Source of the DNA: an uncultured Oscillospiraceae bacterium
GTDB taxonomy: Bacteria > Bacillota > Clostridia > Oscillospirales > Oscillospiraceae
Assembly (NCBI GenBank): GCA_947630345.1
Contig: CANRHF010000015.1
Location: 1 to 18,175 of the forward strand
DNA length: 18,175 bases
Reading direction: 5' to 3'
The first letter of the stretch is position 1. Every line of letters begins with the position of its first letter. Made by a program: the position numbers and the translations under genes. Positions 6,516 through 13,156 of the stretch are shown here, one piece after another. The notes under the pieces were generated by a model. That model was not told the DNA's origin and searched no databases. It saw only the letters and a program-made list of their open reading frames with translations.

Positions 6516-6986
6516 TTTGGTCCCTGCCTGGATGGCCTCCGCCCGGTAGAGCTGCTCCAGCGCCATAATCCGGGCCAGGTGGTGGGGGAAGGTCATTTTC
6601 CCCATGGACAGCAGCAGATCTGCCCGGTCCTTGACCCGGGGGGCCATGCCGTAGGACGAGCCGATGAAAAACCAGGCGCCGCTTTTCCCGGAGAGCTTGA
6701 CCTTTGCCATGGTTTGGGCCAGGCCCTGGGAGGTCAGCTCCTTGCCCTCGGAGGTCAGGACGCACAGCCATGCCCCCGCCGGCAGCCGGGAGAACAAGGC
6801 CGCCGCCTCTTTTTCCAGAGCCCCGGCGATTTGGGCCGGGGTGGGGTCCTGGGGCAGCCGTTCCTCCGGCAGCTCCAAAATACGGAAGCGGCAGAAGCCG
6901 GAAAGCCGTTTTTCGTATTCCGCCGCGGCGGAGAGGTAGAACGGCTCCTTCAGCCGCCCCATGGCGCAAAGCGTGATCTCGAACAT
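6504..6986 (-). CDS. rlmH: RlmH, 23S rRNA (pseudouridine1915-N3)-methyltransferase
   Basis: 160 residues from ATG 6986, which has GGGAGGA at the right distance; an upstream in-frame start at 7013 lacks one. RlmH methylates pseudouridine 1915 in helix 69 of 23S rRNA. It is a SPOUT fold: FEITLCAMGRLKEPFY at the start, the S-adenosylmethionine loop FFIGSSYGMA (usual form IGGxxG), the knot helix region LLLSMGKMTFPHHLARIMALEQLYRA and the invariant C-terminal YHK. The terminal codons form one arm of the inverted repeat at 6185/6502. In staphylococci the 3' end of this gene is the integration site of SCC elements, which makes the repeat here worth noting. It is transcribed from a promoter inside the end of the next gene upstream. 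Confidence 0.95.
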   Translation of the reverse strand: MFEITLCAMGRLKEPFYLSAAAEYEKRLSGFCRFRILELPEERLPQDPTPAQIAGALEKEAAALFSRLPAGAWLCVLTSEGKELTSQGLAQTMAKVKLSGKSGAWFFIGSSYGMAPRVKDRADLLLSMGKMTFPHHLARIMALEQLYRAEAIQAGTKYHK

Positions 6987-7148
6987 CGGATTCCTCCCAC
7001 TTAAAAATTGCACAAGGGACCGCGTTTCCGCGGTCCCCCAATAGAAAGCGGCATTTTGGCAGGCGTGCCTGGCCCTGCATCTCTTTTAACCCCCTAGCGG
7101 AGGTGCGTGGCGACACAAAATTTCCACCTCAAAATACCAAGCTATTCT
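6987..7148 (-). promoter_or_regulatory. Long structured 5' leader of rlmH
   Basis: About 160 bases separate the likely transcription start (near 7148) from the rlmH ATG. Two stems that exclude each other share bases 7099-7105: GAGGTG (minus 7130-7125) with CACCTC (7105-7100), and ACCTCC (7104-7099) with GGGGGT (7094-7089, one G-U). Nearer the gene, GGGACCGCG-TTTC-CGCGGTCCC (7016-7037) is a perfect 9-bp hairpin; five T follow it only after 9 bases on the minus strand. This is switch-like, but it matches no riboswitch consensus known to me. Confidence 0.4.
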
Positions 7149-7154
7149 ACTACT

Positions 7155-7183
7155 ATTATAGCCGCTTTATTCTGATTTGTAAA
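7155..7183 (-). promoter_or_regulatory. Promoter of rlmH
   Basis: On the minus strand, TTTACA (7183-7178), 17 bases, TATAAT (7160-7155). It overlaps the last codons of the nuclease-like gene at 7167, so rlmH can be expressed separately. Confidence 0.75.
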
Positions 7184-7544
7184 GGATTTTCTTGTTTCGT
7201 AAATATTTTTCCCAGGTTCGCGCGCTGATTTTCAGAAAGGTGATCACCGCGTTTTTATATTCAGGCGGGCCTCCTTCCACGGCCAATCGAAGGACCAGCC
7301 GGAATGTTTCCGTTTCACGGTGATATTGATTTACGATGAATGCTGTATTTGGCCGGTTCGCTTCCAAAATGTACTGGGGATCTTCAACCATATCCTTGAT
7401 GTATGGGAAATATCGCTCAAAATCGTTGGGATGGCGGTCTTGAATGTGCTGAATCCGTTCCTCGGTGATAATGACTTCGCTCGTCCGGATGCTGCCGGAA
7501 ATGCACCGGTATTTTTCTATATCGATTTGCCCGATTACAATCAC
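7167..7544 (-). CDS. Small PBECR-like nuclease-fold protein
   Basis: 125 residues from GTG 7544, with GGAGGAT seven bases upstream. The pattern ITEERIQHIQDRHPNDFERYFPYI, then MVEDPQYILEANRPNTAFIVNQY and AVITFLKISARTWEKY, resembles the phage Barnase-EndoU-ColicinE5/D-RelE-like (PBECR) nuclease group, where the conserved His-x-x-x-x-His segment is part of the active site. Such domains occur as toxins or phage head-associated nucleases, and also as stand-alone genes in gut Firmicutes. No immunity or antitoxin gene is obvious beside it. The gene is lower in GC than its neighbours, which suggests transfer. It has its own promoter at 7580-7607. Family assigned by eye; an RNase role is inferred only. 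Confidence 0.6.
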   Translation of the reverse strand: MIVIGQIDIEKYRCISGSIRTSEVIITEERIQHIQDRHPNDFERYFPYIKDMVEDPQYILEANRPNTAFIVNQYHRETETFRLVLRLAVEGGPPEYKNAVITFLKISARTWEKYLRNKKILYKSE

Positions 7545-7579
7545 AGTCCTATCCTCCGCCGCACTTCCACTTTCTTTCT

Positions 7580-7607
7580 ATTTTAGCAGATTTTTGAGAA
7601 AAAGCAA
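7580..7607 (-). promoter_or_regulatory. Promoter of the PBECR-like gene
   Basis: On the minus strand, TTGCTT (7607-7602), 16 bases ending in TGC, TAAAAT (7585-7580); the TG gives an extended -10 box. Confidence 0.6.
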
Positions 7608-7675
7608 CCAAAAATGAGATTTTCCGCATGAATCCGCCGCCCCGCGGAAAAATAACCGCAAGGAGGTGAAAAACC

Positions 7676-7879
7676 GTGAAAAAGAAAGAGGAAGAGCCCA
7701 AGATTCCCTTGGAGGTGCCCATGGCGCCGGGGAAGCCCCCGTTCCCGGTGATTCCGCTGGACGATTCCATGTGGCCCCTCACCGGGACCCCGATGATCCG
7801 TACCGATCCCCAGGGCAGCTGGACCGGCCGGCCGGAGAATCTTGCCGAGGTACCGGTGCAGGACGCTGACGATTTATAA
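7676..7879 (+). CDS. Small proline-rich acidic-tailed protein, function unknown
   Basis: 67 residues from GTG 7676, with AGGAGG at 7661-7666. No membrane span or known domain. It begins with a charged stretch (KKKEEE), is rich in Pro (EVPMAPGKPPFPVIPLDD), and then has TDPQGSWTGRPEN and the acidic end VPVQDADDL. The strong ribosome site, the sharp protein-like composition and a terminator-like hairpin behind it support a real gene. I recall DPQGSYTG-like short proteins in related Clostridia but cannot name a family. It is convergent with spoIIID; any sporulation link is a guess. A hairpin, TTTTCCGC (7620-7627) with GCGGAAAA (7644-7651), lies in its upstream region. Confidence 0.7.
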   Translation: MKKKEEEPKIPLEVPMAPGKPPFPVIPLDDSMWPLTGTPMIRTDPQGSWTGRPENLAEVPVQDADDL

Positions 7880-7894
7880 GCTTATAAAAGCACA

Positions 7895-7920
7895 CATCCC
7901 GGGGAGCTTTCCCCGGGATG
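7895..7920. terminator. Hairpin between convergent genes
   Basis: CATCCCGGGGA (7895-7905), loop GCTT, TCCCCGGGATG (7910-7920): a perfect 11-bp stem. T-runs on both sides are weak (GCGTTTATTT on plus, TGTGCTTTTAT on minus). It probably serves both the small gene and spoIIID. Confidence 0.7.
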
Positions 7921-7924
7921 GCGT

Positions 7925-8173
7925 TTATTTGCCCAGATATTTTTTTCGTGTCGCCATCCCGCCTCGGATGTGCCGCTGGGCTTTGTTTTCGTCCAGGATC
8001 TGCCGCACCTGGGCGTAGAGCCCCCGGTTGATCCGGGGAAGCCGCTGGGACAGATCCTTGTGTACTGTGGATTTAGAAATGCCAAAATGCTGGGCCGCCA
8101 CCCGGACGGTGGCGCCGGTTTCGATCATGTACACAGCCAGTTCGCAGGCCCGCTCTGAGATGGTATCAGCCAT
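7925..8173 (-). CDS. spoIIID: SpoIIID, mother-cell sporulation transcription factor
   Basis: 82 residues from ATG 8173, where AGGAGG lies seven bases upstream; an earlier in-frame start at 8212 has no ribosome site and would read through the promoter. SpoIIID is the DNA-binding regulator that works after sigma-E in the mother cell to activate or repress stage II-IV genes. Seen here: ISERACELAVYMIETGATVRVAAQHFGISKSTVHKDL, with the helix-turn-helix at about 23-44, and the conserved basic tail RHIRGGMATRKKY, both diagnostic for the family. A sigma-E-like promoter is found upstream. Its presence shows the organism is, or descends from, a spore former. Confidence 0.95.
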   Translation of the reverse strand: MADTISERACELAVYMIETGATVRVAAQHFGISKSTVHKDLSQRLPRINRGLYAQVRQILDENKAQRHIRGGMATRKKYLGK

Positions 8174-8207
8174 ATGATTTCCTCCTAAGCTGTGTGCTGC
8201 TGAAAAA

Positions 8208-8237
8208 ACCATATGCCGTTCCCCGGAAAAATATGAA
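8208..8237 (-). promoter_or_regulatory. Sigma-E-like promoter of spoIIID
   Basis: On the minus strand, TTCATATT (8237-8230), 14 bases, CATATGGT (8215-8208). This is close to the sporulation sigma-E boxes (ATATT at -35, CATA...T at -10) with the usual spacing. SpoIIID is under sigma-E in Bacillus, so position and sequence agree. Confidence 0.55.
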
Positions 8238-8240
8238 CGC

Positions 8241-8268
8241 TTGACACTTTCCCGAACCGTGATACAAT
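8241..8268 (+). promoter_or_regulatory. Promoter of the aldolase / AI-2E unit
   Basis: TTGACA (8241-8246), 16 bases, TACAAT (8263-8268): a sigma-A promoter 37 bases before the aldolase start, divergent from spoIIID. Confidence 0.8.
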
Positions 8269-8304
8269 AAAGGGGAATTTGGAAGCGGAAAGGAAAGAAG
8301 GCCC

Positions 8305-9339
8305 ATGTTCTATTTTCAAAACGACTATTCCGAGGGCTGTCACGACAGCATTCTGGCCCGGCTGGCTGCCACGAATCTGAATCAGACCCCCGGCTATGGC
8401 ACGGATGCCATTTGTCAAAGCGCGGCGGACCGGATCCGTCGGGCCTGCGGCCGGGAGGATCTGGCGGTCCATTTTCTGGTAGGCGGCACCCAGGCCAATC
8501 TGACGGTAATCGCCGCCGCCCTCCGGCCTCATCAGGCCGCTGTCGGCGCGGTCAGCGCCCATATCAACGTCCATGAGACTGGCGCCGTGGAGGCTACGGG
8601 GCATAAGGTGCTGCCTCTGCCGTCGGCGGACGGGAAGATCACCGCCGAGCAGGTCCGCCGGACGGCGGAGAGCCACCTGGCGGATCCGGACGGGGAGCAC
8701 ATGGCCCAGCCCAAGCTGGTGTACATCTCCCATCCCACGGAGCTGGGGACCCTGTATACCCGGGAGGAGCTGCGGGCCCTGTCCCAGGTCTGCCGGGAAT
8801 TTGGAATGTATCTGTTTGTGGACGGGGCCCGGCTGGGCTATGGCCTCACCGCCCGGGGAAACGACGTGACGCTGCCGGACCTGGCACAGCTTTGCGACGT
8901 GTTTTACATTGGCGGGACCAAGTGCGGGGCCCTCTTCGGGGAGGCGGTGGTGATCTCCAATCCTGAGATCGCCCGGGATTTCCGCTACCTCATCAAGCAG
9001 CGGGGCGGGATGCTGGCCAAGGGCCGGCTGCTGGGCATCCAGTTTGACGAGCTGTTCCAGGAAAATCGGTACTTCACCATTTGCCAGAAGGCCAACCGCC
9101 AGGCGGACCGGATCCGGACCGTGCTGGCGGAAAAGGGGATCCCCTGCCTGGTGGAAAGCACAACCAATCAGATTTTTCCCATTCTGCCGGACGAGGCCCT
9201 GGCGGAGCTGGGCAAGGAATTTGTGTTGAGCCCCTGGGGCCGGGTGGACGAGAAGCGTCAGGCGGTCCGCATCTGCACCAGCTGGGCGACTACGGAGGAA
9301 GCGGTGGAAGCCCTGTGCCGGGCGCTGGAAAAAATCTGA
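8305..9339 (+). CDS. ltaE: Threonine aldolase-family PLP enzyme (beta-eliminating lyase fold)
   Basis: 344 residues, normal for low-specificity L-threonine aldolases, which split L-threonine or L-allo-threonine to glycine and acetaldehyde. Fold type I features: FQNDYSEGCHDSIL start, TPGYGTD (28-34), the cofactor-phosphate loop FLVGGTQANL (57-66), stacking His in INVHETGA (87-94), VDGARLGYGL with Asp173, and the Schiff-base lysine Lys206 in YIGGTKCGALFGEA. Upstream GGAAAGGAAAG is a modest ribosome site. The AI-2E family gene follows after 19 bases, apparently in the same transcript. Exact substrate is not certain: this clade also holds enzymes annotated only as aminotransferase class V or beta-eliminating lyase. 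Confidence 0.85.
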   Translation: MFYFQNDYSEGCHDSILARLAATNLNQTPGYGTDAICQSAADRIRRACGREDLAVHFLVGGTQANLTVIAAALRPHQAAVGAVSAHINVHETGAVEATGHKVLPLPSADGKITAEQVRRTAESHLADPDGEHMAQPKLVYISHPTELGTLYTREELRALSQVCREFGMYLFVDGARLGYGLTARGNDVTLPDLAQLCDVFYIGGTKCGALFGEAVVISNPEIARDFRYLIKQRGGMLAKGRLLGIQFDELFQENRYFTICQKANRQADRIRTVLAEKGIPCLVESTTNQIFPILPDEALAELGKEFVLSPWGRVDEKRQAVRICTSWATTEEAVEALCRALEKI

Positions 9340-9358
9340 CGGTGGGGGAGGGAAGGCC

Positions 9359-10606
9359 ATGGAAATCGAAAAAAAGACCCTTTGGCGGATTTTTCTCGGC
9401 GCGGCGGGGTGCGTGGTGTTGTACTGGCTGCTCCACGAGACGGAGCGGCTCACCGCCTTTGTCACCGGGGTGGGGCGGCTCTTTTCCCCTTTTATTGTGG
9501 GCGCGGCCATCGCCTTTGTGCTGAACGTGCCCCTGCGGGGATTTGAAAACCTGCTGCGCCGGGTGAAAAAGCCCGGATTGCGCCGGATGCTGGCGCTGCT
9601 GCTGACGATCCTTGCCGTCTTGCTGGTGATTTTCGCGGTGGTGCAGCTGCTGCTGCCCCAGATCACCGCCACCGTTTCCGCGCTGGTCGCTAAATTGCCG
9701 GGCTTTTTCCGGCGGGTATCGGAATATGTCCAGAGCTTCCTCCGGGACAATCCCAATTTGACTCAGTGGCTCCAGCAGAACACAGATCTGGAAAATGTGA
9801 ACTGGGCCGCCCTGGTCCAGCAGGCGGCCAGCTTCGCCGGGGACAGCCTTACCAAGCTGTTCAGCCAGGCGTTTACCGCCGTAGGAACGGTGACCGGCGT
9901 GGTGGTGAATCTGTTTATCAGCCTGGTCTTTTCCGTCTACTGCCTGTTTCGGAAGGAGATTCTGGCCCGCCAGGGCCGGCGGCTCCTGTACGCCTTCTTC
10001 CCGGAGGCGTTCTGTGACGGAACGGTGCGGATTCTGCGGATGACCAACGCCACCTTCTCCAATTTTCTGTCCGGACAGTGCCTGGAAGCCTGTATTCTGG
10101 GCTGCCTGTTCGCCGTGTCCATGGCCATTTTCCGGATGCCCTACATCCCGCTGGTCAGCGTGCTGGTAGCGGTGACGGCCCTGGTCCCCGTGGTGGGCGC
10201 CTTTGTGGGCTGCATTGTGGGCGCGTTCTTCATCCTTGTGGACGATCCCATTCTGGCCATTTGGTTTGTGGTCCTATTCCTGGTTTTGCAGCAGATCGAG
10301 AACAACATGATCTACCCGCGGGTGGTGGGGACCTCCATCGGCCTGCCCGGGATGTGGGTGCTGCTGGCGGTGACCGTCGGCGGCGAGCTGATGGGCGTGG
10401 GCGGGATGCTGCTGATGATTCCCCTGGTGTCGGTGCTGTACGCCCTGCTCCGGGAGATCACGGACAGCCGCCTGAAGAAGCGCCAGATCCCCGAGGAGAA
10501 GCTCCAGGACCAGCCTCCGGAGCTGCGATCCAGGCTGCGGGAGAAGGCCGGCTCCGGCCGGCTCCGGCAGCTGCTGGACAAGTGGTTTTCCAAAAAGGGA
10601 AAATAA
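9359..10606 (+). CDS. AI-2E family membrane transporter
   Basis: 415 residues. Several hydrophobic spans lie in two groups: an N-terminal pair and third helix (about 12-110), a soluble segment (about 115-180), then five or so helices (about 180-370), the AI-2E family layout. The family signature is clear in DDPILAIWFVVLFLVLQQIENNMIYPRVVGTSIGLPGMWV. Members include E. coli TqsA (autoinducer-2 export) and many Firmicutes proteins thought to be ion or sodium/proton exporters, so the name does not prove a signal substrate. A charged tail (370-415) is cytoplasmic. Start ATG 9359 has GGGGGAGGG upstream. It follows the aldolase in one unit and ends before two strong hairpins. Confidence 0.9.
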   Translation: MEIEKKTLWRIFLGAAGCVVLYWLLHETERLTAFVTGVGRLFSPFIVGAAIAFVLNVPLRGFENLLRRVKKPGLRRMLALLLTILAVLLVIFAVVQLLLPQITATVSALVAKLPGFFRRVSEYVQSFLRDNPNLTQWLQQNTDLENVNWAALVQQAASFAGDSLTKLFSQAFTAVGTVTGVVVNLFISLVFSVYCLFRKEILARQGRRLLYAFFPEAFCDGTVRILRMTNATFSNFLSGQCLEACILGCLFAVSMAIFRMPYIPLVSVLVAVTALVPVVGAFVGCIVGAFFILVDDPILAIWFVVLFLVLQQIENNMIYPRVVGTSIGLPGMWVLLAVTVGGELMGVGGMLLMIPLVSVLYALLREITDSRLKKRQIPEEKLQDQPPELRSRLREKAGSGRLRQLLDKWFSKKGK

Positions 10607-10628
10607 CGCCTTTTCGCGGAAGAAATGC

Positions 10629-10663
10629 GGCCTGCCCGCCGGGCCTTCCCCGGCGGGCAGGCC
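10629..10663. terminator. Strong hairpin after AI-2E gene
   Basis: GGCCTGCCCGCCGGG (10629-10643), loop of 5, CCCGGCGGGCAGGCC (10649-10663): a perfect 15-bp stem. No T-run follows on plus. It probably blocks read-through between convergent genes together with the next hairpin. Confidence 0.65.
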
Positions 10664-10678
10664 AAGGGGATAAAAGAC

Positions 10679-10702
10679 CAGCCCCGGCTTGTGCCGGGGC
10701 TG
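10679..10702. terminator. Second hairpin between convergent genes
   Basis: CAGCCCCGGC, TTGT, GCCGGGGCTG: a perfect 10-bp stem lying 27 bases before the end of the minus-strand ldh gene. T-runs are poor on both strands (TGGTCTTTTATCCCC on minus). Confidence 0.6.
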
Positions 10703-10729
10703 AGGAAACCCTCTAAAGTTTACATAACA

Positions 10730-11764
10730 TCAGAAACATTTTTCGTCCCGGTCCTTCCGGCAGGCGTCCTGATTTCCGCAGTGGTAGCACACCTCGGTCT
10801 CCGGGCTGGGGATGCCGGCAAAGAACTTGCGGATGTTTTCCACGGTTGTGTGGGCGATGCTGTCCAGGGCCTCGTTGGTCAAAAACGCCTGATGGGAGGT
10901 GACGATGACGTTGGGCATGGCGATGAGCCGCACCAGCTTGTCGTCCTGGACGATATGGCCGGAGAAATCCTCGTAGAACAGGTCCGCCTCCTCCTCGTAC
11001 ACGTCCAGGCAGGCGGCGCCCACCTTTTTCTCCTTGATGCCTTCGATCAGCGCCTCGGTGTCGATGAGGGCGCCCCGGGAGGTGTTGAGGATGGTCACGC
11101 CCTTTTTCATCCGACGGATGGCCTCCTCGTCAATGATGTGGTGGGTCTCGTCGGTGAGGGGGCAGTGGAGGGAGATCACGTCGGAGGCGGAGAACAGCTC
11201 CTCCAGGCTCACATATTCCAGCCCGGTGCTTGGGTCGGGAAATTTATCATATGCCAGCACCCGCATTTCAAAGCCCTTGCAGATATTAGCGAAGACCTTG
11301 CCGATCTTGCCGGTGCCGATCACCCCCACGGTCTTGCCGTGGAGATCGAACCCGGCGAAGCCGTTGAGGCTGAAGTTGAACTCCCTGGTCCGGTTGTAGG
11401 CCTTGTGGATTCGGCGGTTGATGGTCAGCAGCATGGCCATGGCGTGCTCCGCCACGGCGTAGGGGGAGTAGGCGGGTACCCGGAACACATGGAGCTTGCC
11501 ATAGCAGGCCCGGGTGTCCACGTTGTTGAACCCGGCGCACCGCAGGGCCACCATCCGCACCCCCAGATCATACAGAGCGTCCACCACCCGGGCGCTGACC
11601 ACGTCGTTGACGAACACGCACACGCACTCGGCGCCGGCGGCCAGGGAAACGGTGTCCTCGTTGAGATGGGTGTCGAAGTATTTGATCTCCAGCCCGGCGT
11701 CCTGGGCGTACCGGTCAAAGCCGGGGCGGTCGTAGGGCTTGGCGTCGTAAAAGGCTACTTTCAA
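10730..11764 (-). CDS. ldhA: D-lactate dehydrogenase (NAD), with cysteine-rich tail
   Basis: 344 residues from TTG 11764, chosen because AAAGGAG lies correctly before it; the GTG at 11773 would overlap that site. The enzyme reduces pyruvate to D-lactate, restoring NAD+ in fermentation. The N-terminal MKVAFYDAKPYD is typical of the LdhA group. The Rossmann motif GTGKIG is at 150-155. The catalytic triad fits by spacing: Arg230 (NTSRG), Glu259 (DVYEEEAD) and His291 (TSHQAF). The substrate loop is VPAYSPYAVAEHA. Unusual: the last 20 residues contain four Cys (326, 329, 335, 343; C-x2-C-x5-C-x7-C), a possible metal or redox site. Promoter and dyad upstream (11787-11822) suggest redox control. Confidence 0.92.
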   Translation of the reverse strand: MKVAFYDAKPYDRPGFDRYAQDAGLEIKYFDTHLNEDTVSLAAGAECVCVFVNDVVSARVVDALYDLGVRMVALRCAGFNNVDTRACYGKLHVFRVPAYSPYAVAEHAMAMLLTINRRIHKAYNRTREFNFSLNGFAGFDLHGKTVGVIGTGKIGKVFANICKGFEMRVLAYDKFPDPSTGLEYVSLEELFSASDVISLHCPLTDETHHIIDEEAIRRMKKGVTILNTSRGALIDTEALIEGIKEKKVGAACLDVYEEEADLFYEDFSGHIVQDDKLVRLIAMPNVIVTSHQAFLTNEALDSIAHTTVENIRKFFAGIPSPETEVCYHCGNQDACRKDRDEKCF

Positions 11765-11786
11765 GGAAACCACTCCTTTGTTGATA

Positions 11787-11822
11787 TCGATATTATTATA
11801 TCGAATAGTCTTTGAATGTCAA
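11787..11822 (-). promoter_or_regulatory. ldhA promoter with overlapping 18-bp operator
   Basis: On the minus strand, TTGACA (11822-11817), 16 bases, TATAAT (11800-11795). The perfect dyad TCGATAT-N4-ATATCGA (11787-11804) covers the -10 box. The 7-4-7 geometry is that of operators of the redox repressor Rex, but the bases differ from the common TTGTTAA half-site, so the binder is only suggested. Confidence 0.75.
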
Positions 11823-11855
11823 TTCCAATTATATACAAATCTGCGGCGCATAAGA

Positions 11856-11934
11856 CGGTTTTCCTTGCTATTTTGCCCAGGTTTTTTACTGGAATGCAAA
11901 AAACCTTGCGAAAACCGCCCATGCGTGGTATGAT
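11856..11934 (+). promoter_or_regulatory. gtrA promoter with nested inverted repeats
   Basis: TTGCGA (11906-11911), 17 bases, TATGAT (11929-11934). Just upstream are two nested dyads: CGGTTTTC (11856-11863) with GAAAACCG (11910-11917), and AGGTTTTTT (11879-11887) with AAAAAACCT (11898-11906). Both right arms touch the -35 box, so a control site is likely. Confidence 0.55.
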
Positions 11935-11971
11935 ATAAGAAATGAAAGAAATGCAAAGGAGGCCTGCCGCT

Positions 11972-12385
11972 ATGGAAGCGGTCCGCAAGCTCTGGCAGAA
12001 GTACCGGCATCTGGTGATTTATGTGATCTTCGGGACATTGACCACCGTGGTCAATTACGCGGTCTATCTGCCGTTGTACAACTGGCTTCATCTCTCCGCC
12101 ACAGTCAGCGACATCATTGCCTGGGGCGTGTCGGTGGTTTTTGCTTATGTGACGAACAAGGCCTATGTATTCCACAGCCCGGACTGGTCCGCCAAGGTAG
12201 TGGCGAAGGAGCTGGCGAGCTTTTTAGGCTGCCGTGTGGTCTCCGGCGTGATCGAGGTGCTGATCCTGATGCTGACGGTGGACATCCTGGCCTGGGACGG
12301 GAACTGGATGAAGCTGATCACCAGTATGCTGGTAGTATTTGTCAATTACTTCGGTTCCAAGTTTTGGGTTTTCAAGAGCCGCTGA
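11972..12385 (+). CDS. GtrA family membrane protein
   Basis: 137 residues from ATG 11972, with AGGAGG nine bases upstream; the earlier in-frame ATG 11942 has no such site. Four membrane helices: about 13-35, 38-62, 80-104 and 110-132. Family features include HLVIYVIFGTLTTVVNYAVY, the NKAYVFHS segment after the second helix, and NYFGSKFWVFKSR at the end. GtrA proteins are thought to help move undecaprenyl-phosphate-linked sugars across the membrane for wall, teichoic-acid or O-antigen modification. No glycosyltransferase gene is next to it, so the sugar is unknown. Confidence 0.88.
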   Translation: MEAVRKLWQKYRHLVIYVIFGTLTTVVNYAVYLPLYNWLHLSATVSDIIAWGVSVVFAYVTNKAYVFHSPDWSAKVVAKELASFLGCRVVSGVIEVLILMLTVDILAWDGNWMKLITSMLVVFVNYFGSKFWVFKSR

Positions 12386-12454
12386 AATTCATAGTTTGTT
12401 AGCCAATTCTCCGCCGGGATGTGCTATACTGTATCGAAAAAGGGAGGGACCGTT

Positions 12455-13156
12455 ATGGCCTTTATTGAGCTGAAAAACGTAGGCAAGACCTACCGAATGG
12501 GCGAGGTGGAGATCAACGCCCTCCATGACGCGACCTTTACCGTGGAGAAGGGGGAGCTGGTGGTCATCGTTGGCCCCTCCGGCGCGGGCAAGACCACCCT
12601 GCTGAACATTCTGGGCGGCATGGACACCCTGACCACAGGCACCGTGATCCTGGACTCCCAGGACGTATCCAAGCTGACCCGGAAGGAGCTCACCCGCTAC
12701 CGGCGGCAGGAGGTGGGCTTTGTGTTCCAGTTTTACAACCTGATCGGCAATCTCACCGCCCTGGAAAACGTGGAGCTGGCGAACCAGATCTGCCAGAATC
12801 CCCTGGACGCCGCCGAGGTCTTGAAGGAAGTAGGCCTGGAGGCCCGGATGAAGAATTTTCCCAGCCAGCTTTCCGGCGGCGAGCAGCAGCGGGTGGCTAT
12901 CGCTCGGGCTCTGGCGAAAAATCCCAAGGTACTGCTCTGCGACGAGCCCACCGGCGCCTTGGACTACCAGACCGGCAAGGCTATTTTAAAGCTTTTGCAG
13001 GACACGGGCCGCCGCACGGGCATGACCGTGCTGATCATCACCCATAACAGCGCCCTGACCGCTATGGCGGACCGGGTGATCCGGGTGAAAAACGGCACGG
13101 TGGAGTCCATCACTACCAATGCCAACCCCCAGAATGTTTCGGAGATCGAGTGGTAA
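12455..13156 (+). CDS. ABC transporter ATP-binding protein (MacB/LolD type)
   Basis: 233 residues from ATG 12455, with GGGAGGG upstream. Motifs: Walker A GPSGAGKTT (40-48), Q-loop FQ (91-92), signature LSGGEQ (139-144), Walker B VLLCDE (159-164), D-loop ALD and switch His197. The class that pairs with FtsX-like permeases is shown by GEVEINALHDATF, the short RRQEVGFVFQFYNLI segment and the THNSALTAMADRVI end. The stop TAA overlaps the start of the permease (TAATG at 13154-13158), so the two are made together. A possible extended -10 box (TGCTATACT, near 12421-12429) lies upstream. Confidence 0.93.
   Translation: MAFIELKNVGKTYRMGEVEINALHDATFTVEKGELVVIVGPSGAGKTTLLNILGGMDTLTTGTVILDSQDVSKLTRKELTRYRRQEVGFVFQFYNLIGNLTALENVELANQICQNPLDAAEVLKEVGLEARMKNFPSQLSGGEQQRVAIARALAKNPKVLLCDEPTGALDYQTGKAILKLLQDTGRRTGMTVLIITHNSALTAMADRVIRVKNGTVESITTNANPQNVSEIEW

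Noticed and set aside
6987..7148. Known riboswitch classes (ZTP, fluoride, yybP-ykoY, preQ1, T-box) in the rlmH leader
   Set aside because: None of their conserved core words could be found, so only a generic structured leader is reported.
7873..7888. Perfect 16-bp palindrome TTTATAAGCTTATAAA including the stop codon of the small gene
   Set aside because: AT-rich, single copy and overlapping a stop codon; without further copies or a partner it cannot be called a site.
8185..9756. 523-residue minus-strand open frame opposite the aldolase gene
   Set aside because: Low-complexity antisense sequence without domains; the aldolase on the plus strand has all its catalytic motifs.
10625..11815. 396-residue plus-strand open frame opposite ldhA
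   Set aside because: His/Val/Gly-rich shadow; it would read through two hairpins and the ldh promoter.
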